DNA from: Winslowiella arboricola
Lineage (GTDB): Bacteria > Pseudomonadota > Gammaproteobacteria > Enterobacterales > Enterobacteriaceae
Direction of reading: 5' to 3'
Length of the DNA stretch: 64,000 nt
Assembly (NCBI RefSeq): GCF_025527015.1
Contig: NZ_JAODIM010000042.1
Coordinates: forward strand, 186,001 to 250,000
Positions 23,443-32,114 of this stretch are shown one piece after another. The notes under the pieces are model-generated. The model was not told the origin of the DNA, searched no databases, and saw only the letters and a list, made by a program, of their open reading frames with translations. Made by a program: the position numbers and the translations under genes. The stretch's first letter is position 1. Every line of letters starts with the position of its first letter.

Positions 23443-24870
23443 TCAGGAAACCAGCTCGCGGGCATAATCAAACAACGCTTTCAGCTGCGCCATCTTGTCA
23501 TTATCCCCTTCATATAAATTCGCCAGCGACTCCAGCTCCTGCACATAACTCTGCACTCGTTCCGGGTTCAGCGCTTCGCGACGATGTTGCAGCCAGCGCT
23601 GCTGCTCGGCGTCATCAAGGGTGCCGGGGAAGTTGCGCGCGCGGTAGCGGAACAGCAATTTCTCAATACGCTTATCGTTAAAGGTTAAATCCAGCGCCGG
23701 TAAATTGGCTGGTTCAGTCTGCAAAATAATATTCATTGCTGATTTATCGGCATCACTGAAGAAGCCAGCATACAGTTGCGCATCAACATCATCAGCGGCG
23801 ATAAAAGGTTCGGCTTCGGCAAATAGCGTCACCACTTTTTCGCGAATTTCCGCATGCTGACGCAACAGGGCGAGGTTATCCAGGCAACGCTGACGATCGA
23901 TACCAATACGCTGTGCATCTTCCGGCCGCAGGGTGTTGGCGGGCGCCAGCACCGGGCATTTATTGATATGCACCAGCTTAACCGGCACCGCGGCCGCATC
24001 GCCCAGCTGGTCACGCCGCGTATACAGACGCTCACGCAGGGCATCGGCATCCAGCTCCAGCAGCGGTGTGATATCACCCGCCAGATCGCAGGTAATCAAC
24101 GCATTGCGGTTATCCGGGTGCCAGGCGAGTGGGGCAATCCAGCTGGTATTACCACGAAATGCGCCAAACATCCCGGAGATATGCACCAGCGGTTTCATCT
24201 GCGGAATATCGATCAGCGGGGTGAGTTTCTGCTTAGTACGATGCGTAAACAGATAGTCATACAGTTTTGGCTGCTGCTCTTTGACCAGCTTCGCCATGGC
24301 GATCGTGGCGTAGACGTCGGACATCGCATCATGGGCATTGGCATGTTCGACGCCATTGGCTTTAGTCAGATGTTCCAGACGGAAACTCGGCATACCATCG
24401 TCGTTTTCTGGCCAGTTGATCCCTTCCGGGCGCAGCGCATAGCAGGCGCGCATCACATCCAGCAAATCCCAGCGGGAATTGCCATTTTGCCAGCTCCAGG
24501 CATAGGGATCGTAGAAGTTGCGATAAAAGATATTGCGTGTCACTTCATCATCAAAGCGCACATTGTTGTAGCCCACCACACAGGTATTGGCTTCACTAAA
24601 CAGCGCATGAATACGGCGTGAAAACTCTGCTTCACTGACACCGCGCGCTTTCGCCTGCTGCGGGGTGATACCGGTGATCATCACCGCCTCCGGCTGCGGC
24701 AGATAGTCATCTGCTGGCTGGCAGTAAAACACTTCCGGCTCACCGATAATGTTGAAATCCATATCGGTTCGCACACCAGCAAACTGTGCCGGACGATCCA
24801 GAGACGGGCTTTTGCCAAAGGTCTCGTAGTCGTGAAAGAGGAAGGTGGGCTGTTTAGCTTCGTTTTTCAC
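23443..24870 (-). CDS. sbcB: Exonuclease I
   Basis: A 475-residue DnaQ-superfamily 3'-5' exonuclease acting on single-stranded DNA in recombination and mismatch repair. The ExoI motif is FLFHDYETFGKSP near residues 10-22 (catalytic Asp and Glu), with RFDDEVTRNIFYRNFYDPY and the third motif EHANAHDAMSDVYATI further on. The C-terminal two-thirds has the SH3-like and helical domains of E. coli ExoI. Length matches E. coli. In E. coli dacD follows directly; here 13 kb of other genes separate them. Confidence 0.96.
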   Translation of the reverse strand: MKNEAKQPTFLFHDYETFGKSPSLDRPAQFAGVRTDMDFNIIGEPEVFYCQPADDYLPQPEAVMITGITPQQAKARGVSEAEFSRRIHALFSEANTCVVGYNNVRFDDEVTRNIFYRNFYDPYAWSWQNGNSRWDLLDVMRACYALRPEGINWPENDDGMPSFRLEHLTKANGVEHANAHDAMSDVYATIAMAKLVKEQQPKLYDYLFTHRTKQKLTPLIDIPQMKPLVHISGMFGAFRGNTSWIAPLAWHPDNRNALITCDLAGDITPLLELDADALRERLYTRRDQLGDAAAVPVKLVHINKCPVLAPANTLRPEDAQRIGIDRQRCLDNLALLRQHAEIREKVVTLFAEAEPFIAADDVDAQLYAGFFSDADKSAMNIILQTEPANLPALDLTFNDKRIEKLLFRYRARNFPGTLDDAEQQRWLQHRREALNPERVQSYVQELESLANLYEGDNDKMAQLKALFDYARELVS

Positions 24871-25050
24871 TGTTTTTGTTTGTCCATATCTGTTGTTTAA
24901 CCTTTTGAAAACGCAGTGTAAAATTCACCTTTCATACCTGTCTACGTTCACTTATGTACACATGCGGTCATGGTGGTTCACTTTAGTTCATGTAATATTG
25001 CGTACAAACCCGGTACAGAATCTCAATCTCGGTGCGTACAAAATATTATT

Positions 25051-25264
25051 ATGGCTCTCAGTGACACTAAACTACGCTCGTTACATGGTAAACCATATTC
25101 AGGAAGTCCAGAAGCAGCAGATGCTGATGGCCTTATTGTACCGGTATCGGTGGAAAGTAAAGCCTCAGTGTATCGGGCCTGGAAGGTATCCTGCAGTTAG
25201 CCTTAAAGATGCCAGAAATATTGTGGCTGACCTCAGGGTTTATGTACGACAGCGGGCTACTTGA
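25051..25264 (+). pseudogene. Remnant of a P4-type tyrosine integrase (N-terminus, frameshifted)
   Basis: ATG 25051 starts MALSDTKLRSLHGKPYSG followed by ADADGL, the typical N-terminal arm-binding domain of P4-like integrases. In an intact gene this continues to YRYRW-GKPQ---LGRYPALSLKDAR. Here that part (YRYRWKVKPQ, GPGRYPAVSLKDARNIVADLR) is in another frame, with about a dozen residues missing at the junction near 25130. The first frame stops at 25200 and the second at 25264. The catalytic domain is absent. It marks the sbcB-side edge of the inserted block; no tRNA attachment site is visible. Confidence 0.8.
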
Positions 25265-25462
25265 CTTTGCTACAGATAAGATTGCCATTTGGCAGATTAA
25301 GCTGTTAATGTGTAAAAAAGTATCTGATATGGAAACAATGTTTCTTAATGCATGGATGGATTACATAAATTCAATGTCTTCAGTAAAGACGGCTAGCCCT
25401 GTATGGCCATCTTAACCACAATAAAACCCGGATTGAATATGACTTTTTACTTAAACCCATGC

Positions 25463-26629
25463 TTATAAAGCACCATTGGAGTTTATAACGCGTCTTTCTA
25501 CTAACTTGCATAAATACACGCTGGATTTATCAATGTAAATGTATACAAAAAATGATAAACAATATGTTATTAAAAGAGTTAGTAGAGAGGCCATTAGTGA
25601 AGATGCTGAGTAGGTAAATTCATTTGTCATCATTAAATTAAAAATTGAGGGGCAAAATACATGCATTAGTGGTTGATGTATTGCGTACACTGAAAAAGAC
25701 AGCGTTCCCAGCAACACAAGAGGCTTTGTTGATAACGCTTTACTGAGCATATCACTTTTGATCACTGAGAAAACAACCAAGAAACCACCAATATTGTTAT
25801 AAAGAGTATAATTATCTATAACTCTGCCATCTACTATTATATTCGTGATAGTACTCAACCATTTGTAATAAGAGGATGTTTGATGAAATCCACAAAGGTA
25901 CAAGCCAGACAAAAAAGTGAGTGTAAGAAAATGTTTGTTTAACCTTAGATCTAAGTGATATATTAACAAGCCTGATATGAATGATGCGTAATATATTTCA
26001 TCACCTTTCTTGATATTCATGAAGAAAGGAATAATCATGCAAATTAATATTATGGATTTTTTGAATTTTGTTTTAGATAAAAAACAGGTAAGAAAGCAAA
26101 CTGTTGCGGACCCAAACATTTCAATCTTCATGGTCCAAAGAGACCAATTGTACGGAGCAGCCCCTGAGAAAAAAGGTGTAATTGAGCCGTAGTAAATGGA
26201 ATCTAATAAGGAAGGGTTTTTTATTTCATAGTTCTTAGCCCACTGACCTAAGCCTGATGCGTCTACACTTATATATTTAAAAATAAAGTAGGCCAGTACA
26301 GATGAAAAAAGAGCGACAGGCATCAATCTGAAGTATCGCTTCACAAACATTGCTGATGCTCTTTCAACCACATCACCTTTTTCCGACAAGGCATACCCTA
26401 GAATAAAACCGCTTAGAACAAAAAATATACCTACAGCTGCAGCGCCTGAATACATGAATGCAAAAGGTGAATTGTGAATCAGCAGGTCAAGTGAAGTTTT
26501 TGCTGAGGATGGGTTTCCTGTATGCATAGAAGGAGCAAAAGTAGAAGAAAGGTGAGAAAGGAAAACCATTAAGCAGGCAAGGCCACGAATTCCCTCAACG
26601 GCCCCAATTCTGTTCTTAGACTTAAGCAT
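25463..26629 (-). CDS. Acyltransferase-3 family membrane protein (first copy)
   Basis: A 388-residue inner-membrane acyltransferase of the OafA/WecH-like family, about ten membrane segments. NRIGAVEGIRGLACLMVFLSH at residues 6-26 contains the family's R-G and catalytic-type His region; GIFFVLSGFILGYALS and KRYFRLMPVALF follow, and YSVYAIHQPLMH-type sequence (FSVYAIHQPLMHVF) is near the end. Such enzymes O-acetylate surface polysaccharides, but no substrate can be read. It is markedly AT-rich compared with its neighbours, pointing to separate acquisition. The SD is weak. Confidence 0.85.
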   Translation of the reverse strand: MLKSKNRIGAVEGIRGLACLMVFLSHLSSTFAPSMHTGNPSSAKTSLDLLIHNSPFAFMYSGAAAVGIFFVLSGFILGYALSEKGDVVERASAMFVKRYFRLMPVALFSSVLAYFIFKYISVDASGLGQWAKNYEIKNPSLLDSIYYGSITPFFSGAAPYNWSLWTMKIEMFGSATVCFLTCFLSKTKFKKSIILICMIIPFFMNIKKGDEIYYASFISGLLIYHLDLRLNKHFLTLTFLSGLYLCGFHQTSSYYKWLSTITNIIVDGRVIDNYTLYNNIGGFLVVFSVIKSDMLSKALSTKPLVLLGTLSFSVYAIHQPLMHVFCPSIFNLMMTNEFTYSASSLMASLLTLLITYCLSFFVYIYIDKSSVYLCKLVERRVINSNGAL

Positions 26630-27208
26630 TTTGAACTCTTAATTTTATAGGCTACGCCATATTAAACGTCATGAAATAGAGCGCAACTAAAAGTGAAGAT
26701 TTAACTTAAAAAAACCAAATACTGGCAGCTATAGACTTCGTTCATCTTCATGCCGGCTGCGGTGTGTTATTACAACGTAGTCACTCATACCTGCATCTCC
26801 CACTAAAATTCCTTCCCCGCCAACTTCTTGCAAAAACCACCTTCTATAAATTGAGGTTGTGAGTCTTTGATACCAGTAACATTCTGTTAATCTTTTAGCT
26901 GAATCAATTCAGCTTTCACCCCGCTAAACAGTTCGCAAGCAAACTCATAACTGCTACAATGATCACGTTTTTCTGCAACATCTCATTTTCGTTTGCATTG
27001 AAGGCCCCTTTCTGACCAAGGTCAGCAACCTGCCGCGGACGCCAGCGGGCTGAAAACCAGGCAAATTAAGCAACTGCCTTTATACTTTCGGCAGCGGTGA
27101 TGCGCCGTGGCCGTTCAGTGCTGTGTTAATGAAGAGCGGGTGACTTCTCTCCGGGTTAAGTCCTGAGAAGAATTGTTGAAGTGTTAACTCTAAAAATGAA
27201 TCATTCCA
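26630..27208 (+). other. 579-bp gene-free region with structured pqqU leader
   Basis: The first 250 bases are AT-rich like the acyltransferase and show no convincing ORF. A sigma-70-like element is at 26932-26960. The last 200 bases are more GC-rich and hold small hairpins: CTGACC/GGTCAG at 27012-27025, CTGCC/GGCAG near 27083-27103, and CTTCTC/GAGAAG at 27144-27170. A 7-codon ORF (ATG 27196) ends just inside the pqqU start. No known riboswitch consensus could be matched with confidence. Confidence 0.4.
26932..26960 (+). promoter_or_regulatory. Candidate sigma-70 promoter for pqqU
   Basis: TTCGCA and TACAAT are separated by 17 bases. If used, it gives a 5' leader of about 240 nt before pqqU. 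Confidence 0.35.
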
Positions 27209-29356
27209 GTGAACAATAAAACCTCAGCTTTTATTTTGACTCCGCTGTTTTTGTTACACCCATTTTCTGTCAGCTATGCACAGTCTTCTGTCCCCACCGC
27301 CAGCGAATCCGTCGGATCGCAGGGCTCATCCCTGATGGTTATCAAACAACGCAGTGGCTTATCCGAGCTGGATACCCCGGCCGCTGTCAGCGTGATTGAC
27401 GGTCAGGATCTGCGCAACAGCACTGCACAGGTCAATCTGTCGGAAAGCCTTGGCAGTGTGCCAGGCCTGCAAATCCAGAACCGCCAGAACTATGCGCAGG
27501 ATTTGCAATTGTCTGTGCGCGGCTTTGGTAGCCGCTCAATGTATGGCGTGCGCGGCGTGCGTCTTTATGTTGATGGTATTCCGGCCACCATGCCGGATGG
27601 CCAGGGGCAGACCTCCAATATCGATATTAACTCTGTTGATAAGGTCGAAGTGCTGCGCGGGCCTTACTCTGCGCTGTACGGCAATGCCTCAGGCGGCGTG
27701 GTCAATATCGATACTGAAACCGGTACTCAGCCCACCACCTTGCAGGCCGGGACTTATTACGGCAGCTACGGCAGCGTACATAACAGTGTTAAAGCTACCG
27801 GCGCCACCGGCGATGGCAGCCATGCGGGCGACGTCAACTATGCGATTTCCGGCTCGCGCTTTACCACCCACGGCTATCGTGACCATAGCGGCACGCAGAA
27901 GAGCCTTGGCAACGGTAAATTTGGCGTGCGCCTCGATGACGTCAGTACCCTGACGCTGCTGTTTAACAGCGTCTCGGTTGACGCCAACGATCCGGGCGGA
28001 TTGTCTGAGTCCGAATGGAAAGATAATCCGCGCCAGTCGCCGCGCGGCGATCAGTACAATACCCGTAAATCTCTCGATCAGACCCAGCTTGGTCTGCGCT
28101 ATCAGCGTCAGATGAGCGAAAACGACGAGCTGACCATGATGGCGTGGCACGGCGAGCGTCATACCACGCAGTATCAGTCGATCCCGATGTCACCGCAGTT
28201 AAACCCGAGCCATGCAGGCGGGGTGATTGTGCTGGAAAGAAAATATCAGGGGATCGATACGCGCTGGAAGCATGAGGACAATATCGGTTCAGTGCCGTAT
28301 AGCCTGACCGGCGGTATCGATTACGAAACCATGACCGAACGTCGTCAGGGTTTTGAGAACTACAATCTCAGTAATGGCGTGCCGGAGTATGGTGAGAAGG
28401 GCGCGCAACGTCGTAATGAAAAGAACCAGATGTGGAACCTCGATCCCTATCTGCAAACCAGCTGGAATTTGACTTCACAGTGGACGCTGGATGCCGGGCT
28501 GCGTTACAGCACGGTGAATTTCGACTCAAAAGATTATTACATCACCAACGGCAATGGTGACGACAGCGGCAGCGCTCGCTATCACAAACTGCTGCCGATG
28601 GGATCGATTAACTATGCGGTGACGCCGGCATGGAATCTCTACTTCTCCGCGGGACGCGGTTTCGAAACGCCGACCATTAATGAGCTTTCATACCGTTCCG
28701 ACGGCCAGACCGGTCTGAATACCGCACTGAAGCCGGCCACCAGCGATACCTTTGAGCTGGGCAGCAAAAACCGCATCGGCAATGGGCTGGTCACCGCAGC
28801 GCTGTTCCAGACCAATACCGACAATGAACTGATTGTCGCGGAGAGCAGCGGTGGACGCGCCAGCTACACCAATGCCGGTAAAACCCGCCGTCGCGGCGTT
28901 GAACTGGGCATCGATCAACAGTTTGGTATGGACTGGCGCATGAAGATGGCCTGGACACTGCTGGATGCCACCTTCCGCAATGAAACCTGTGGCGTCAGCT
29001 GCACACCGTCCGGCAACCGTCTGCCGGGCATTGCGCGCAATATGGGCTACGCTTCGCTGCAGTGGGCACCGGAAGCGGGCTGGCACGCAGGCGCAGATAT
29101 CCGTTATATGAGCGATATTCAGGTTAACGACGAAAACAGTGCGCAGGCGCCGTCTTATACCGTTGCCAGCCTGAACAGCGGCTACCGTTTTAACTGGAGC
29201 AGCTGGTCGCTCGATCTGTTCGGACGGGTAGATAACCTGTTTGACCGCCACTATGTCGGTTCGGTGATTGTCAATGAAGGCAATGGCCGTTACTTCGAAC
29301 CGGCGCCGGGACGTAACTGGGGCGGCGGCGCGACTTTGACTTACAGCTTTGAATAA
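27209..29356 (+). CDS. pqqU: TonB-dependent PQQ receptor
   Basis: A 715-residue outer-membrane receptor. A signal peptide (about residues 1-24, ending SVSYAQS) is followed by a plug domain with SELDTPAAVSVIDGQDLRNS and LQLSVRGFGSRSMYGVRG, then the barrel, ending LTYSFE. The sequence closely follows E. coli YncD, shown to take up the cofactor pyrroloquinoline quinone and renamed PqqU: LYVDGIPATMPDGQGQTSNI, QYQSIPMSPQLNPSHAGGVI and RGFETPTINELSYRSDGQ. The start is GTG 27209, which gives a complete signal peptide. The gene next door needs PQQ, which strengthens the call. Confidence 0.9.
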   Translation: MNNKTSAFILTPLFLLHPFSVSYAQSSVPTASESVGSQGSSLMVIKQRSGLSELDTPAAVSVIDGQDLRNSTAQVNLSESLGSVPGLQIQNRQNYAQDLQLSVRGFGSRSMYGVRGVRLYVDGIPATMPDGQGQTSNIDINSVDKVEVLRGPYSALYGNASGGVVNIDTETGTQPTTLQAGTYYGSYGSVHNSVKATGATGDGSHAGDVNYAISGSRFTTHGYRDHSGTQKSLGNGKFGVRLDDVSTLTLLFNSVSVDANDPGGLSESEWKDNPRQSPRGDQYNTRKSLDQTQLGLRYQRQMSENDELTMMAWHGERHTTQYQSIPMSPQLNPSHAGGVIVLERKYQGIDTRWKHEDNIGSVPYSLTGGIDYETMTERRQGFENYNLSNGVPEYGEKGAQRRNEKNQMWNLDPYLQTSWNLTSQWTLDAGLRYSTVNFDSKDYYITNGNGDDSGSARYHKLLPMGSINYAVTPAWNLYFSAGRGFETPTINELSYRSDGQTGLNTALKPATSDTFELGSKNRIGNGLVTAALFQTNTDNELIVAESSGGRASYTNAGKTRRRGVELGIDQQFGMDWRMKMAWTLLDATFRNETCGVSCTPSGNRLPGIARNMGYASLQWAPEAGWHAGADIRYMSDIQVNDENSAQAPSYTVASLNSGYRFNWSSWSLDLFGRVDNLFDRHYVGSVIVNEGNGRYFEPAPGRNWGGGATLTYSFE

Positions 29357-29520
29357 TAAAATAAGCGGCTGATAACGCCGCTAACAGAATCCAGCAAGCC
29401 GATCGCTTTATGTGATCGGTGCGAGACACCCGGATGGATAATCAGACACAAACCGGGCGTTTTTGAAGATTTAGCTTAATCTCTAAATCGACGATGTTAA
29501 ATTTTGGTAAGGTTAAAAAT

Positions 29521-31914
29521 ATGAAAAATGGAACTGCGTTATCACGCGTTCTGCTAATACTCACGGTGCTGTTTGCGGCCCTGAGTGGTGTGTACTTGTT
29601 AGTCGGTGGCATCTGGCTGGCGAAACTGGGCGGCTCACTGTATTACATTGTGGCTGGCCTGGTGATGCTGATCACTGCCTGGTTGCTGTTCCGCCGTCGT
29701 ACCGTCGCGCTGCTGCTGTACGCGATTTTCCTGCTCTGCACCACTATCTGGTCGTTGTGGGAAGTGGGCTCAGATTTCTGGGCGCTGACGCCGCGTCTGG
29801 ATGTTACCTTCTTCTTCGGCCTGTGGATTGCATTACCGCTGATCTGGCGCGGTCTGCCGTCTGGCGGCAAGCTGGCGCGTGGCGCGCTGGCGGCATCGCT
29901 GCTGTTTACGGTAATTGTTCTGGCTTACTCAGTGTTTAACGATCCGCAAGAGATCAATGGCACTCTGACGTCTGATCAGACCGCCGCGATTGAGAAGAAC
30001 GCACAGGGCATTCCTGACGGTGACTGGCCTGCCTATGGCCGTACCCAGGAAGGTACGCGTTACTCGCCGCTGAACCAGATCAACGACAAAAATGTCGGTG
30101 AGCTGAAAGAGGCCTGGACCTTCCGCACTGGCGATCTGAAAACCGCTAACGATCCGGGTGAAATCACCGACGAAGTGACGCCGATTAAAATCCGCGATTC
30201 CCTGTATCTCTGTACACCGCACCAGAAGCTGATTGCGCTGGATGCTGCCACCGGTAAAGAGAAATGGCGTTTTGATCCGCAGCTGAAAACCAATCCAACC
30301 TTCCAGCATGTGACCTGTCGCGGCGTTTCTTATCATGAAACCCCGGCGGTAGCAGAAGCGCAAACCGCAGGCACCCAGCCAGCACTCTGCGCGCGTCGCA
30401 TTATCCTGCCGGTCAATGATGGCCATCTGTATGCGCTGGATGCGGAAACCGGTGCGCGTTGTGCTGAATTTGGTGATAACGGCGATGTGAATCTGCAAGC
30501 CAATATGCCAAATGCGCGCGCAGGCGCTTATGAGCCGACTTCACCGCCAGTGATCACCGACAAGGTAATTGTGATTGCCGGTGCGGTAACGGATAACTAC
30601 TCAACGCGCGAGCCGTCAGGTGTGATCCGTGGTTTCGATGTTAACAGCGGCAAACTGCTGTGGGCATTCGATACCGGCGCGAAAGATCCGAATAAAGTGC
30701 CAGGTGTGGATGAGCACTATACGCCTAACTCACCAAACTCGTGGGCGCCAGCTGCGTATGACGCAAAACTGGATACCGTCTACCTGCCAATCGGTGTCGC
30801 AACGCCTGATATCTGGGGGGGCAACCGCACACCGGAGATGGAGCATTATGCTACCGGCCTGCTGGCGCTGAATGCCACCACCGGCAAACTGGCGTGGTTT
30901 TATCAGACCGTTCATCACGATCTGTGGGATATGGATGTTCCGGCCCAGCCGACGCTGGCGGATATCGATGATAAAAACGGTAACAAGGTTCCGGTGGTCT
31001 ATGTACCGACCAAAACCGGCGATATCTTTGTGCTTGATCGTCGTGATGGTAAACCGGTCACGCCGGCGCCGGAAATGCAGGTTCCGCAAGGAGCGGCCAA
31101 AGGCGACCGCGTGTCACCGACCCAGCCGTACTCTGAACTCTCTTTCCGTCCGAAAGAGCATCTGCAGGGTAAAGATATGTGGGGCGCGACCATCTACGAT
31201 CAGCTGATCTGTCGTGTGATGTTCCACAGCCTGCGTTATGAAGGTCCGTTTACTCCGCCTTCAGAGCAGGGGACGCTGGTATTCCCGGGTAACCTCGGTA
31301 TGTTCGAATGGGGTGGCATCTCGGTTGATACTAACCGTCAGCTTGCTATCACTAACCCGATGGCGCTGCCGTTTGTATCAAAACTGATCCCACGTGGCCC
31401 GGGCAATCCGATCGAGCCTGATGAGAGCGATAAAGGCGGCACCGGTTCCGAATCGGGCATTCAGCCGCAGTATGGCGTGCCTTACGGTGTGACGCTGAAT
31501 CCGTTCCTGTCACCGCTTGGTTTCCCCTGTAAGCAGCCTTCATGGGGTTATATCTCCGCGGTTGATCTGAAAACCAACGATATCGTGTGGAAAAAACGCA
31601 TCGGTACCGTACGTGACAGCTCTCCGGTACCATTGCCATTTAAGATGGGAATGCCAATGCTGGGTGCGCCAATTACCACAGCAGGTAACGTATTCTTTAT
31701 CGCGGCAACGGCGGATAACTATCTGCGCGCCTTTAACGTCTCTAACGGTAATAAACTGTGGGAAGCACGTTTGCCGGCAGGTGGCCAGGCGACGCCAATG
31801 ACCTATGAAGTAAACGGTAAACAGTATGTGCTGATTGCTGCCGGTGGTCATGGTTCATTTGGCACGAAGCTCGGCGACTATGTGGTTGCCTACGCACTGC
31901 CTGAGCAGAAATAA
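29521..31914 (+). CDS. gcd: PQQ-dependent membrane glucose dehydrogenase
   Basis: A 797-residue inner-membrane quinoprotein (E. coli Gcd has 796) that oxidises glucose to gluconolactone in the periplasm and passes electrons to ubiquinone. Five N-terminal membrane segments (about residues 10-140) precede an eight-bladed propeller containing WPAYGRTQEGTRYSPLNQI, GDWPAYGR-type and HHDLWDMDVPAQPTL motifs. Start ATG 29521 is set by TAAGG 8 bases upstream; an in-frame ATG at 29494 lacks an SD. It lies 164 bases after pqqU on the same strand. No pqq biosynthesis genes are in the window, so the enzyme may depend on imported or remotely made PQQ. Confidence 0.95.
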   Translation: MKNGTALSRVLLILTVLFAALSGVYLLVGGIWLAKLGGSLYYIVAGLVMLITAWLLFRRRTVALLLYAIFLLCTTIWSLWEVGSDFWALTPRLDVTFFFGLWIALPLIWRGLPSGGKLARGALAASLLFTVIVLAYSVFNDPQEINGTLTSDQTAAIEKNAQGIPDGDWPAYGRTQEGTRYSPLNQINDKNVGELKEAWTFRTGDLKTANDPGEITDEVTPIKIRDSLYLCTPHQKLIALDAATGKEKWRFDPQLKTNPTFQHVTCRGVSYHETPAVAEAQTAGTQPALCARRIILPVNDGHLYALDAETGARCAEFGDNGDVNLQANMPNARAGAYEPTSPPVITDKVIVIAGAVTDNYSTREPSGVIRGFDVNSGKLLWAFDTGAKDPNKVPGVDEHYTPNSPNSWAPAAYDAKLDTVYLPIGVATPDIWGGNRTPEMEHYATGLLALNATTGKLAWFYQTVHHDLWDMDVPAQPTLADIDDKNGNKVPVVYVPTKTGDIFVLDRRDGKPVTPAPEMQVPQGAAKGDRVSPTQPYSELSFRPKEHLQGKDMWGATIYDQLICRVMFHSLRYEGPFTPPSEQGTLVFPGNLGMFEWGGISVDTNRQLAITNPMALPFVSKLIPRGPGNPIEPDESDKGGTGSESGIQPQYGVPYGVTLNPFLSPLGFPCKQPSWGYISAVDLKTNDIVWKKRIGTVRDSSPVPLPFKMGMPMLGAPITTAGNVFFIAATADNYLRAFNVSNGNKLWEARLPAGGQATPMTYEVNGKQYVLIAAGGHGSFGTKLGDYVVAYALPEQK

Positions 31915-31933
31915 CTGATACGCAGTAATACTC

Positions 31934-31964
31934 AACGCCCGCGATGTTAGCGGGCGTTTTTTTT
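31934..31964 (+). terminator. Rho-independent terminator after gcd
   Basis: AACGCCCGC / GCGGGCGTT stem with the loop GATGTTA and an eight-T tail, 20 bases after the gcd stop. Confidence 0.92.
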
Positions 31965-32114
31965 CGCCGGTTGATCGCTGCCGGGTGATTTATAGAAGCG
32001 GAGTGATTAATTTTTAGTTTTATTATTAACCCGGTTGCTGCCTGTGCGCGCAGGGCGTGCCAGCTCATCTTCGAAACAGCTTACTGATATTTATCTCACT
32101 TATCAGGAGTGATT

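Noticed and set aside
25265-25462. Possible further integrase or transposase remnant (plus-strand stretch with NHNKTRIEYDF-like translation)
   Set aside because: A short open stretch without a start; resemblance to transposase sequence is too weak to claim.
27001-27060. Cobalamin-riboswitch-like stretch (AACCTGCCG)
   Set aside because: Only a fragment resembles the B12 box; the other conserved riboswitch elements are not present.
31965-32114. HrpL (type III secretion) promoter before the large protease-like gene
   Set aside because: No GGAACC-N15/16-CCAC pattern is seen, so linkage to type III secretion is not claimed.
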